Positions 1 through 9,251 of a DNA stretch of 64,000 nucleotides are shown here, piece by piece. Origin of the DNA: an uncultured Muribaculaceae bacterium (lineage in GTDB: Bacteria > Bacteroidota > Bacteroidia > Bacteroidales > Muribaculaceae); contig CAJUJB010000002.1 of NCBI GenBank assembly GCA_910586595.1, positions 1 to 64,000 on the forward strand, written 5' to 3'. The notes below the pieces were generated by a model, which searched no databases, had not been told where the DNA came from, and worked only from the letters and a program-made list of their open reading frames with translations. Position 1 is the stretch's first letter. The number at the start of each line of letters is the position of its first letter. The position numbers and the translations under genes are program-made.

Positions 1-1
1 C

Positions 2-2284
2 AATGTGATGCTCGAAAATATAGCGGCTTACACCGTCAGCAATGTCCAGGTCTACGAAGGCCAGACAACCCAGGCCAAGCGCATGATGGATACCACCGCC
101 CCGAAGGTCCTCACCATGGACGTAAGACTGAAAAAGGAATATAACATAGGGTGGACGGTCAACGCCCAGGGTGGCTACGGCACCGACAACCGCTATATCG
201 GCAGAATCTTCGCCAATTGGTTCAACCCCACCACACGTGTGTCAGTCATCGGAAATGTGAACAATCTCAACGACAACCGCGTGCCGGGCAAGAACGACAC
301 CTGGACACCTGAAAAGATGCCTACAGGCACGAAAGAATACCGCATGGGAGGCATCGTATACAGCTACGAAACCCCGGAAGAGACTACATCAGCCGAAGGA
401 AATCTACTCTTCTCCCAGACCGTGACCAACACCCAGCGCACCACCTCAACCACCAATTTCCTTCCGGGCGGAAATACCTTTGAAAATAATTTCAGCGACT
501 CCCGCAACCGCGAGACTGAACTCCGCACACAGCATTCCGGCTACCACCGTATCAAGAACTTCAATCTCGGAGGGCGCATCGCCGGCTCATACCGCCGTAC
601 TAAAAATGCCTCCTCTGCCATAGGCGGAGCCTTCTCGCAAGAACACCAAGGCATTACCCGCGAAGACCTGGAGGCTCTCTACTCCGCAGGCTCGCCCGAG
701 ATGCTGGCGTCTGTGATAAACCGCTCCAAAACCCGCACCGACGGCTTCACCCGCACCCTCTCCGGCACCATCTCTCCCTATATGGCCTTCGTACGACCAA
801 GGCACAACGACTCTTTCAGCCTCTATTTCACCGCCGACTACGTTTCTCTTAAAGACGAAGATTGGCGCGACTACGACATAAACTACGGCAGCGATGCAAC
901 GGCCGCATACCGCCGTCGCCAATATATCGACAACACTCCCAACCATAACCTCCTCCTCGGTGGAGGCGCCCGCTATACCACATCGTTCGGCTCAAGCTAC
1001 TTTACAGTGAGCTACGATTATGAGTTCCGCGACAAGATAAAAGACTCATACATGTACGCCCTCGACCGTCTCAACGACATGGGTGTCTACGGAATCGTGC
1101 CTGAAGCTTATCTCGACGCCTTCGATCCTGCCAACAGCTACACCTCGCGGCTCATCACCAACAAACACTCCATCGAGCCCGCATATTTCCTCAACCAACC
1201 CATAGGCGAGAACCGGCTCCAGCTGCGACTCCAGCCAGAGATAAACATACAGCACCGTAAACTCGACTACTGGCGCAACGACCGTTCGTACCGTCTTTCC
1301 AAGACCAACACCACGGTGAATATCGGCTCGATATGGGATTGCATGGTGGAATACCATATGGCCAAGGCCCCCGATCAATACAAGTTCCGCAATTCGCTGC
1401 GCTACAGCTACCGCATATCGCCCACCTTGCCGGAAATGACCGACATGCTCGACATCGTCGACGACTCCGACCCTCTCAACATATACCTCGGTAATCCCGA
1501 CCTGAAGACTGCCATAGCCCACCGCCATCTCGTGCGCTGGAGCTACTCGCCTCTCTCGCATACATTTCAGAATATTCTCTACCTGAGCTACGCCCGCACA
1601 ACCAACGACCTCGTACGCGGATATACCTACGATACATCGACCGGCGTGCGCCTCAACCGCATGTACAACGTGGCAGGCAACCGCACGGCAGCCGTCACAA
1701 ACGAGCTCAACTGGCAGTTCGGGGCTAAGAAACAGTTCACCCTCAGCTCGGAGACCGATTTCAACCTCGCGCGCTATGCCGACATGATAGGCATCAATCT
1801 CTCCACACCCGAGTTGCTGAAAGTCGACAACCGCACCATAAGCGAGAAGCTGCGTCTCGGCTGGGAGTTCGCAGGCCAGAGCCTCCAGCTGCGAGGCGAC
1901 TACACCAACCGCCACACCACCTCGTCGCAGGCCGGCTTCAACGACATCGACGCATGGCATCTCAACTACGGCATTTCGGGCGTCTTCAAGCTCCCCGCCG
2001 GCTTCGGCATCAGCACCGACTTCACCTGCTACACTCGCCACGGCTATGGCAGTGAATATCTCGACACCACCGACCCCGTGTGGAACATGCGTGTCACCTA
2101 CGCGCCTCCGCGTAATTCCCATTGGGTATTCATGGCCGACGGCTTCGACCTCCTCCACCGTCTGTCGAATGTCAACTACGCCGTCACCGCCACCGGGCGC
2201 ACCGTAAGCTACACCAACACCATACCGCGCTATGTGCTCGTCTCGGTCCAGTACCGGTTCAGCATACAGCCGAAGAAGAAATAA
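2..2284 (+). CDS. TonB-dependent outer-membrane beta-barrel protein, 3' part
   Basis: The reading frame is open to the left edge, so the N-terminus is outside the window. About 760 residues remain. They are rich in alternating aromatic/polar beta-strands (many Tyr/Arg/Asn pairs) and end in an aromatic strand YRFSIQPKKK, as expected for a large outer-membrane barrel. The start of the visible part (about residues 10-60) resembles the segment between plug and barrel in Bacteroidota proteins that combine a carboxypeptidase-regulatory-like domain with an outer-membrane barrel (OMP_b-brl_3 type). The missing part would hold the signal peptide, the regulatory-like domain and the plug. The substrate is unknown; no SusD-like partner follows. 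Family call is recognition by eye; substrate is not inferable. Confidence 0.8.
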   Translation, partial: NVMLENIAAYTVSNVQVYEGQTTQAKRMMDTTAPKVLTMDVRLKKEYNIGWTVNAQGGYGTDNRYIGRIFANWFNPTTRVSVIGNVNNLNDNRVPGKNDTWTPEKMPTGTKEYRMGGIVYSYETPEETTSAEGNLLFSQTVTNTQRTTSTTNFLPGGNTFENNFSDSRNRETELRTQHSGYHRIKNFNLGGRIAGSYRRTKNASSAIGGAFSQEHQGITREDLEALYSAGSPEMLASVINRSKTRTDGFTRTLSGTISPYMAFVRPRHNDSFSLYFTADYVSLKDEDWRDYDINYGSDATAAYRRRQYIDNTPNHNLLLGGGARYTTSFGSSYFTVSYDYEFRDKIKDSYMYALDRLNDMGVYGIVPEAYLDAFDPANSYTSRLITNKHSIEPAYFLNQPIGENRLQLRLQPEINIQHRKLDYWRNDRSYRLSKTNTTVNIGSIWDCMVEYHMAKAPDQYKFRNSLRYSYRISPTLPEMTDMLDIVDDSDPLNIYLGNPDLKTAIAHRHLVRWSYSPLSHTFQNILYLSYARTTNDLVRGYTYDTSTGVRLNRMYNVAGNRTAAVTNELNWQFGAKKQFTLSSETDFNLARYADMIGINLSTPELLKVDNRTISEKLRLGWEFAGQSLQLRGDYTNRHTTSSQAGFNDIDAWHLNYGISGVFKLPAGFGISTDFTCYTRHGYGSEYLDTTDPVWNMRVTYAPPRNSHWVFMADGFDLLHRLSNVNYAVTATGRTVSYTNTIPRYVLVSVQYRFSIQPKKK

Positions 2285-2298
2285 GAGGTCTTTTTACT

Positions 2299-2329
2299 GC
2301 AACCCCGCTTGATATATCGGCGGGGTTGC
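2299..2329 (+). terminator. 10-bp perfect stem-loop between the OMP gene and the TPR gene
   Basis: GCAACCCCGC (2299-2308) pairs perfectly with GCGGGGTTGC (2320-2329) around an 11-nt loop. It lies 15 nt after the stop codon of the upstream barrel gene. There is no strong T-run after it; the sequence runs straight into a -7-like TATCTTTG. It could end the upstream transcript and also overlap the next promoter. Confidence 0.45.
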
Positions 2330-2338
2330 GTATCTTTG
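2308..2338 (+). promoter_or_regulatory. Bacteroidota-type promoter for the TPR gene
   Basis: TATCTTTG at 2331-2338 matches the TAnnTTTG -7 element. CTTG at 2308-2311, 19 nt upstream, is a partial -33 element. The start codon follows 16 nt downstream. The second arm of the hairpin at 2299-2329 lies between the two boxes. Confidence 0.55.
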
Positions 2339-2354
2339 TACCTAAAATCCTGAT

Positions 2355-5342
2355 ATGAGAATGAAACGACACGGTCTTCTAAGCGCTGTGGCGGCCATAA
2401 CTATGGCGGCCACAGCACAGATAAACGCTCCGGCCAACGACGGATTGATGGCACGCGGGCAACTAATGGCCAGCCAGGGCAATTTTGTCGGTGCCCTCGA
2501 CCAGATCCGCCTCGTCGACCGCGAGGCTCTCGGCTCCGACGAACGCATGGCCCTCGACCTATGCCGCGCCCAGTGGCTCTACCGCGCCGGCGAGTATGCC
2601 GACGGTGCCCAGGCATTCGCCGCATATGCCGACACATATCCTTTCTCCGCCTCGCGCGACCTCGCCCTCAAAGGCAAAGGCGACTGCCTCTTCGCCACCG
2701 CCAACTACGACGGCGCACTACGCGCTTATAACGAAGCCGAAGGCGACGGCATGCCCGACGAGGATGCCGCCGAGCTTTATTACCGCACCGGTATATGCGC
2801 CCTCGAGCTCGGGAAGACCGCCCAGGCCAAAGCCGCCTTCAAGATGGCCGCAGCCTACCGCAGTACCCGCTCAGCCGCCAATTTCTATCTCGGCAAGATG
2901 GCCTACGACGCCGCCGACTACCAGGCAGCCCGCGAGAGCTTCAGGCTCGTCAACACCTCCGAAGCCCCCGGCAATATGGCAGATTTCTATCTCGCCTCCA
3001 TCGACTTTGCCGAAGGTAACTACAGCAAAGCCCTGTCAGGCGCCCGCCAGGCACTGAAGGCCCAGGGGCTCGATGCCGCAGCCATAGCAGAGCTCAACCG
3101 CATTGCAGGGGAGTCGCTCTACCGGCTCGGCCAGCGCTCGGAAGCTTGCTCATATCTCACTAAATATGTCGAAGCCACCGACGAGCCACTGCCGTCGGCC
3201 CTCTATATTCTCGGTCTGAACGATTTCGAGCAGGGCAACTACAGCAGTGCCCTCAGCTATTTCCGCCCCGTTACCGAGCGCGGCGAAGGCGTGCTGCGTC
3301 AGTCGGCCTATCTCTTTGCAGGCCAGTGCCTGCTTGAAGAAGGCGACACCTCGGCCGCCATCCTCGCCTTCGACAAGGCAGCCAAGACCGACGACGATCC
3401 AGCCGTACGCGAGGCTGCCTTCTATAATTACGCGGCGGCCAAAGCTGCCGGCGCATCAGTGCCATTCGCCTCAGCAGCAGAGACCTTCGAGGAATTCCTG
3501 AAACTATATCCCTCCGGGCCCTACTCCGACCGCGTGGCCTCATACCTCGCGTCGGGCTACATGGCCGACAACGACTACGAGCGCGCCCTATCGCGGCTGA
3601 GAGCCATCAATTCGCCTTCGCCACGCATGCAGGCCGCCATGCAGAGGGTTCTCTATACCCTCGGCATGAAGGCGCTCCGCGAAGCCGACTACCCCGCCGC
3701 CCATTCGTATCTGGCCGAGGCCGAGGGGCTCAAACGCTGCGACGACGCCGTGGCTGCGGAAGTGACACTCGCGCAGGGGCGGCTTGCTCAGGCACAGGGC
3801 AACCCCGCACAGGCAGCTGAAAAATTCCGCACCTATCTCCGCACAGCACCACGCGATGCCGCCAACCGCCCCGTAGGACTTTACGGACTGGCATACGCGC
3901 TCTATAACGGCAATGATGCCTCCGGCGCGGCATCCTACTTCGAGCAGGCCGCCAAGGCCCTCACCGATCCGGCGGCAAAGGCCGACTGCTACAACCGCCT
4001 CGGCGACCTCCGCTTCGCGCACTCCGACTTCGAGGACGCAGCCCGCTGGTATGCCACCGCTTACGGCACCAATCCTGAGGCCGGCGACTATGCAGCTCTC
4101 TCCGGAGCCCGCATGAAAGGATATATGCGCGACTACGAGGGCAAACTAAGCGCCCTCGATGCCTTCCGACGCGATTTCGCATCCTCGGCTCTAATGCCCG
4201 ACGCCTTACTCGAGACAACCCAGGCACAGATCAGTCTGGGCCGTAACGCCGACGCCGTGGCAACTTACCGCACACTCATCGCCGACTACCCGCAGACCAC
4301 CCAGGGCCGTCGCGGCTACCTCCAGATGGCCATGACGCTGCTCGACATGGGCCGCACCGACGAGGCTGCCCAGGCATACCGGTCGGTCATCGAGCTCTAC
4401 CCCACATCGGCAGAGGCAGCCCAGGCATCAGCCCTCCTCAAGAACCTTTATGCCGGCGCCGGACGCGCCGACGAATATCTGGCATTCATATCCTCGGTGA
4501 AGAATGCCCCGCAGATCGATCCGGGCGAAGCTGAGGAGCTCGCCTATACATCGGCATGCAAAGCCCTCGAAAGCCGCTCCGACACGCGTCAGCTCGAAAG
4601 CTTCGTCGAGTCGCATCCGTCATCGCAATATGCTGCTCCGGCTCTCGGAAAACTTCTCCAGCACGCGCGCTCCAGCAACGACAGCGCCACAGCCGCCTCT
4701 CTGGCCAAGCATATACTCGATCGTTATCCCGATTCGCGCGAGGCCGAGAGTGCCCTTCTCTTCCAGGCCGCCAGCGCATACTCGGCAGGCGAGTTGCCCC
4801 AGGCCCTCGAGCAATATAAGACCCTGGCTGAGAAAGCCTCCGACGCAAGCACGGCCACCGCGGCCCGCTTAGGTGTGATGCGCACCGCCCGCGACATGGG
4901 CGACTATGCCCTGGCAGGCTCGGCTGCCGACGCCATCATCGCATCATCGGCCAGCCCTGCAGCCCTCTCTGAAGCACGCTTCACAAAAGCCAAGGCCCTC
5001 GATGCGGAAGAGAAGACCGACGAGGCCATAGCCATCTGGCTCGATATGGCATCATCTCCGGCCGAACTTTTCGGTGCCAAGAGTGCCTTTGAAGCCGCCG
5101 ACGCCCTCCACGAGGCCGGCCGCGAGAAAGAGGCCCTCGAAGTTGCCCAGAAGTTCGTTCAATCAGGTTCGCCCCACCGCTATTGGGTAGCCCGCGGATT
5201 CATTCTGCTCAGCGACATCTACACCGCCCAGGGCAAGACCTTCGAGGCCCGCGAATATCTCGAGGCTCTCCGCGACAACTATCCCGGCGAGGAAGCCGAT
5301 ATTTTCATGATGATTGACAGCCGTCTGTCCGATAAGCAGTAA
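2355..5342 (+). CDS. large tetratricopeptide-repeat protein, exported
   Basis: 995 residues. A short signal peptide (Arg/Lys then a hydrophobic Ala-rich stretch ending near TAQ, about residues 1-22) is followed by TPR-like helical pairs along nearly the whole length, with recurring patterns such as AxxAYxxAxxLYP and LGxxYLxxGD. The protein is probably a periplasmic or outer-membrane-associated scaffold. A second in-frame ATG lies 6 nt downstream and could also be used. The stop is 6 nt before the start of a barrel protein, so the two are almost certainly co-transcribed and may act together, as TPR/outer-membrane pairs do in assembly or uptake complexes. No enzymatic motif is visible. The precise role is unknown. 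Confidence 0.8.
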   Translation: MRMKRHGLLSAVAAITMAATAQINAPANDGLMARGQLMASQGNFVGALDQIRLVDREALGSDERMALDLCRAQWLYRAGEYADGAQAFAAYADTYPFSASRDLALKGKGDCLFATANYDGALRAYNEAEGDGMPDEDAAELYYRTGICALELGKTAQAKAAFKMAAAYRSTRSAANFYLGKMAYDAADYQAARESFRLVNTSEAPGNMADFYLASIDFAEGNYSKALSGARQALKAQGLDAAAIAELNRIAGESLYRLGQRSEACSYLTKYVEATDEPLPSALYILGLNDFEQGNYSSALSYFRPVTERGEGVLRQSAYLFAGQCLLEEGDTSAAILAFDKAAKTDDDPAVREAAFYNYAAAKAAGASVPFASAAETFEEFLKLYPSGPYSDRVASYLASGYMADNDYERALSRLRAINSPSPRMQAAMQRVLYTLGMKALREADYPAAHSYLAEAEGLKRCDDAVAAEVTLAQGRLAQAQGNPAQAAEKFRTYLRTAPRDAANRPVGLYGLAYALYNGNDASGAASYFEQAAKALTDPAAKADCYNRLGDLRFAHSDFEDAARWYATAYGTNPEAGDYAALSGARMKGYMRDYEGKLSALDAFRRDFASSALMPDALLETTQAQISLGRNADAVATYRTLIADYPQTTQGRRGYLQMAMTLLDMGRTDEAAQAYRSVIELYPTSAEAAQASALLKNLYAGAGRADEYLAFISSVKNAPQIDPGEAEELAYTSACKALESRSDTRQLESFVESHPSSQYAAPALGKLLQHARSSNDSATAASLAKHILDRYPDSREAESALLFQAASAYSAGELPQALEQYKTLAEKASDASTATAARLGVMRTARDMGDYALAGSAADAIIASSASPAALSEARFTKAKALDAEEKTDEAIAIWLDMASSPAELFGAKSAFEAADALHEAGREKEALEVAQKFVQSGSPHRYWVARGFILLSDIYTAQGKTFEAREYLEALRDNYPGEEADIFMMIDSRLSDKQ

Positions 5343-5348
5343 TTTAAA

Positions 5349-6983
5349 ATGAATATCAAGCATATACTCCCGATACTCGGTCTCTGCGGCTCCATTGTGG
5401 CGCAGGCCGAAGATCTAAGCACCGAAATCACAGTCGACCGCACCGTCGTGGCCGAGCTGCCTGCGGCCTCACCCCTTCTGTCGGTGTTCCCCAGCCTCCT
5501 TCCCGTACCGGCATCGGATGTCAACATACGCCCCGCCCAGTACGGCCAGGCCTCCAACTTCACCCCCATCGCCGGGCACACCGACACACCACTTTTCACC
5601 GGGCTGCCTGCCCCCGACGGCTACCGCGGCTATTTCTGGGCCGGATACTTCCCTGCCTACAACCTCGGTGCTGCAGCCGGCTACCGCATAATCGACAAGG
5701 AGAACACCAGCCTCGGGGCCGCCGTCCGCTTCGACGGCTCGTCGTACAAAACCAAGGGCTTTTTCCAGGACAAGGCTACGGTGCGCGACAATACCGTGGG
5801 CGTGCAGGCCGACTTCGCCCACCGCTTCACCGGAGGCGCGCGCCTCAGTGTCGACGCCTCTTATTTCCACTCGGCACTGGCATATCCGGTCTCGACAAGC
5901 GACTCCGAGCCTCAAGGCATCAATGGTGCTGACGTGCGCGTAGGCATAGCCCGGAGCGGAAAGGTTGATTACGATGCATCAGTCCGGTACAGCCATTTCG
6001 GGCTGACCAAAGATGTTTTTTTAGCCCAATTCTCCTTACCGCCGGCCACCGACAACCGCTTCACGGCCGATGGCCGCATAGGCATGGCACTCAATCAGGC
6101 CCGTACCGTGGGCTTCCGCCTCGGCTTCACTGCCGATTTCCTGAAAGCCTATGGTTGGAACGAAGCCGACAATTACCGGGTATACGAAGACTCCCGCACC
6201 TCGGGCATACTTACGGTCAACCCGGCCTTCACCTTCAACCCCGGTAAATTCGACATACGCCTCGGCGCACGCCTCGACATCGGCGTCAACTCGCCCGACG
6301 ACGCCATCCATGTGGCCCCCGACGTGACCATAGCATGGCTCCCCTCAGGCAAATTCTCGGCCTACGCCACCTTTGGCGGGGGCGAGCACTTCTCCACCCT
6401 CGCATGGCAATACCAGGTGAGCCCCTTCGCTCCCGGCCTTCTCGCCTCAGGCCGCACATTCTCGCCGGTTGACTCTCGTGTGGGCGTCAACGTACGCCCG
6501 ATCGGAAACCTCTCCTTAGGCCTCTTCGCCGGCTACAGCTCGGTGCGCAGGGCCCGTGTGCTGTCGACCGAGCACTTTACCTTCACGCCTATGGACATAT
6601 CGGGATGGAACTTCGGCTTTGACGCCTCTTACGACTTCGGCCGCGTAGCCGACATCCATGCCTCGGCCCGTTACTGGCACCATGGCGATGCCACCTTCGC
6701 CGACCGCGCCCGCGCCACCATTGACGCTGGTCTGACACTCAAGCCGATAGAGAATCTCAATGTCACGGCTGATTACTCACTGCGTGCATGCCGCCGCACT
6801 GCCGAAGGCTTCAACCTGCATAACCGGAGCGACCTCTCGCTCGGCGCCAACTATGCCTTCTCGCCCGCCTTCTCTGTATTCCTCCAGCTTGAGAATCTTC
6901 TCTGCCGCCGTTACATGGTGGTTGCCCCCAAAATCGAGAGCCAGTCGCTTCATGGCCTTGCCGGCATCTCCTTCCGTTTCTGA
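5349..6983 (+). CDS. outer-membrane beta-barrel protein, plugless TonB-receptor-like
   Basis: 544 residues with a signal peptide (about 1-20, ending AQA) and then beta-strand-rich sequence ending in the aromatic strand LAGISFRF, typical of an outer-membrane barrel. The C-terminal half resembles TonB-dependent receptor barrels (segment around LENLLCRRY), but the protein is too short for a plug plus a 22-stranded barrel, and no TonB box or plug signature is seen. It starts 6 nt after the TPR gene, so translation is likely coupled. Function is inferred only from topology: a channel or assembly partner of the TPR protein. A GH97 gene follows after 40 nt with no visible promoter. Confidence 0.7.
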   Translation: MNIKHILPILGLCGSIVAQAEDLSTEITVDRTVVAELPAASPLLSVFPSLLPVPASDVNIRPAQYGQASNFTPIAGHTDTPLFTGLPAPDGYRGYFWAGYFPAYNLGAAAGYRIIDKENTSLGAAVRFDGSSYKTKGFFQDKATVRDNTVGVQADFAHRFTGGARLSVDASYFHSALAYPVSTSDSEPQGINGADVRVGIARSGKVDYDASVRYSHFGLTKDVFLAQFSLPPATDNRFTADGRIGMALNQARTVGFRLGFTADFLKAYGWNEADNYRVYEDSRTSGILTVNPAFTFNPGKFDIRLGARLDIGVNSPDDAIHVAPDVTIAWLPSGKFSAYATFGGGEHFSTLAWQYQVSPFAPGLLASGRTFSPVDSRVGVNVRPIGNLSLGLFAGYSSVRRARVLSTEHFTFTPMDISGWNFGFDASYDFGRVADIHASARYWHHGDATFADRARATIDAGLTLKPIENLNVTADYSLRACRRTAEGFNLHNRSDLSLGANYAFSPAFSVFLQLENLLCRRYMVVAPKIESQSLHGLAGISFRF

Positions 6984-7023
6984 CACTCCGCAGCCAAGCC
7001 TTAAACCCAACCAAGCATAACCA

Positions 7024-8967
7024 ATGAAAACACAAGTCATCACAGCCCTCCTCTCCCTTGCCGCCCTCCAGGCATTCCCGGCCACAGTATGCAGCCCCGA
7101 CGGAGCTCTGTGTGTCGACGTAGACATTCTATCTGGACGCCCCACATACTCGGTGACATACGCAGGCAAGACCATACTCGAGCCGTCGCCGCTGGGATTC
7201 ACCGCCAATACGGGCGACTACACCAGCGCGACCGCAATGAAGGCCTCCGCTATACGGGCCATCGAGGAATCCTACTCCGTTCCGACCATAAAGACTTCGT
7301 CGGTCGACTACAAGGCCAACGAGCTCCGCTGCACATTCACCACCGCCGACAAGCACAGCTTCGACGCCGTATTCCGCGTGAGCGACAACGATGTGGCATT
7401 CCGCTACGAAATTCCCAAAGAAGGGGAGACGGGCTCGATATACATATCGTCGGAGGCTACGGGCTTCGACCTGCCCGATATGGCCACCTCCTTCCTCTGC
7501 CCCCAGAGCGACCCTATGATAGGATGGAAACGCACCAAGCCCAGCTATGAAGAGGAATACAAGGCCGACGCACCTCTCACCGACGTATCGAAATACGGCC
7601 ACGGATACACCTTCCCCTGCCTCTTCAAGGTTGGCAACGACGGGTGGTTGCTCATAAGCGAGACGGGCGTCGACAGCCGATACTGCGCGTCGCACCTCTC
7701 CGACTACACCGACGGCCTCTATACCATAGCCTACCCGATGGAAGGCGAAAACAACGGCAACGGCCTTACGGGCGCTGCCATGGCTCTCCCCGCCGTCACT
7801 CCATGGCGCACACTGACCGTAGGCTCCAATCTGAAACCCATCGTAGAGACAACAGTTGCCTGGGATGTGGTTAGTCCTCTCTACCAACCCTCACTCAAAT
7901 ATGACTATGGTAAAGGCACCTGGAGCTGGATTCTCTGGCAGGACGACAGCATCAACCTCGAAGACCAGAAGAAATATGTCGATCTGGCTCATGACATGGG
8001 TTATAAATACGTGCTGGTCGACAACTGGTGGGATACCAAAATAGGACGCGACGGCATGGCCGAGCTTGCACGCTACGCCCGGAGCCGGGGTGTAGATCTC
8101 TTCGTGTGGTACAGCTCATCGGGCTACTGGAACGACATCGAGCAAGGCCCCGTCAACCACATGGACCGTGCGCTCGTACGCAAGCAGGAAATGAAGTGGC
8201 TCAACGAGATCGGAGCCAAAGGCATAAAGGTCGACTTCTTCGGCGGAGACAAGCAGGAGACCATGCGCCTCTACGAAGACATACTCAGCGACGCCGACGA
8301 CCACGGCCTGATGGTTATTTTCCACGGCTGCACACTTCCCCGCGGCTGGGAGCGCATGTATCCCAACTACGTGGGCAGCGAAGCCGTCTTAGCGTCTGAG
8401 AACATGTACTTTGAAGACCACTTCTGCAAGGAGGAGCCGTTCAACACCGCCCTTCATCCATTTATCCGCAATACGGTGGGATGTATGGAATTCGGTGGCT
8501 GCTTCATGAACCGACACATGAGCCGCGACAATAAATCGCGCCATGGGCGAAAGACTACCGACGCCTTCCAGCTCGCCACCACCATACTTTTCCAGAACCC
8601 GATACAGAACTTTGCCCTTACGCCCAACAACCTCACTGACGCACCGGCCGTATGCATGGACTTCCTGCGCCGCGTGCCTACCACCTGGGATGAGACGGTA
8701 TTTATCGACGGTTACCCCGGCCGCTACGTAGTGCTGGCGCGTCGCCATGGCTCTACATGGTATATAGCCGGAGTCAATGCCCTAAAAGAGAAACTTGACC
8801 TTGACCTCGAACTGCCGATGCTGGCCAAGGGCGACGAATATACAATCATTTCCGACGACAAGGCCCGCGAGCCACAGAGCAAAACAGCCCGCATGAAAGG
8901 TAACCGCCTGAAAGTAAGCCTCCAGCCCGGAGCCGGCTTCGTGATCGAGACTGCAAGCAATCATTGA
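7024..8967 (+). CDS. glycoside hydrolase family 97, retaining type (alpha-galactosidase-like)
   Basis: 647 residues with a signal peptide (1-18), the GH97 N-terminal beta-sandwich (about 20-280), the catalytic (beta/alpha)8 barrel and a C-terminal all-beta domain (about 550-647). Asp404 in IKVDFFGG and Glu453 in VGSEAV occupy the positions of nucleophile and acid/base in retaining GH97 alpha-galactosidases; inverting SusB-type enzymes lack the Asp and use a glutamate base elsewhere. The Glu-rich segment at KPSYEEEY fits a calcium ligand region. The enzyme is probably periplasmic, releasing alpha-linked galactose or a related sugar. The family is clear; substrate specificity is inferred from the Asp nucleophile. 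Confidence 0.88.
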   Translation: MKTQVITALLSLAALQAFPATVCSPDGALCVDVDILSGRPTYSVTYAGKTILEPSPLGFTANTGDYTSATAMKASAIRAIEESYSVPTIKTSSVDYKANELRCTFTTADKHSFDAVFRVSDNDVAFRYEIPKEGETGSIYISSEATGFDLPDMATSFLCPQSDPMIGWKRTKPSYEEEYKADAPLTDVSKYGHGYTFPCLFKVGNDGWLLISETGVDSRYCASHLSDYTDGLYTIAYPMEGENNGNGLTGAAMALPAVTPWRTLTVGSNLKPIVETTVAWDVVSPLYQPSLKYDYGKGTWSWILWQDDSINLEDQKKYVDLAHDMGYKYVLVDNWWDTKIGRDGMAELARYARSRGVDLFVWYSSSGYWNDIEQGPVNHMDRALVRKQEMKWLNEIGAKGIKVDFFGGDKQETMRLYEDILSDADDHGLMVIFHGCTLPRGWERMYPNYVGSEAVLASENMYFEDHFCKEEPFNTALHPFIRNTVGCMEFGGCFMNRHMSRDNKSRHGRKTTDAFQLATTILFQNPIQNFALTPNNLTDAPAVCMDFLRRVPTTWDETVFIDGYPGRYVVLARRHGSTWYIAGVNALKEKLDLDLELPMLAKGDEYTIISDDKAREPQSKTARMKGNRLKVSLQPGAGFVIETASNH

Positions 8968-9191
8968 AGGATGACGCACTGACGTCCGGTAACTGCAGGA
9001 GCGTGTCACGGTGACGTCCGTCAGTTTGCATATTTATTGAATTGTATACCTGACAGATGTGCGGCACCGTGACGTTCGTCAAGGACGTCGATTTCTCGTA
9101 GCCCCCTACGCCGAAGCTTCAGCGGAGGCGTGGGGGTAAGCTACCCAATAAAAACGCCGTTCGATATTTAATGTTTATTAACTATTGCGAG
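8968..9191. other. noncoding region with dyad motifs and a GC-rich hairpin
   Basis: No gene is seen. GTCACGGTGAC (9006-9016) is an interrupted palindrome, and a related half-site CACCGTGAC occurs at 9065-9073 in inverted sense. A hairpin is formed by CCCCC-T-ACGCC (9102-9112) and GGCGTGGGGG (9127-9136), without a T-run. It may contribute to 3'-end formation for the GH97 transcript. A related dyad, GTCACGATGAC, lies after the truncated BspA-like gene at 13599-13609. Confidence 0.4.
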
Positions 9192-9251
9192 TGGCTTTTA
9201 ATCAGCTTTTTGCGTATTTTTGCCAAATCTACTAACCTCTAATCATTATAT
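9192..9251 (+). promoter_or_regulatory. promoter and leader of the BspA-like gene, duplicated at 12662
   Basis: TATTTTTG at 9215-9222 matches the TAnnTTTG -7 element; no good -33 box is seen. The roughly 60 nt upstream of the ATG are nearly identical to 12662-12722, so promoter and leader were copied together with the gene. Confidence 0.6.

Noticed and set aside
1046..2158. 370-codon minus-strand frame opposite the outer-membrane barrel gene
   Set aside because: Val/Ala/Gly-rich shadow of a strongly supported gene; no start or promoter context.
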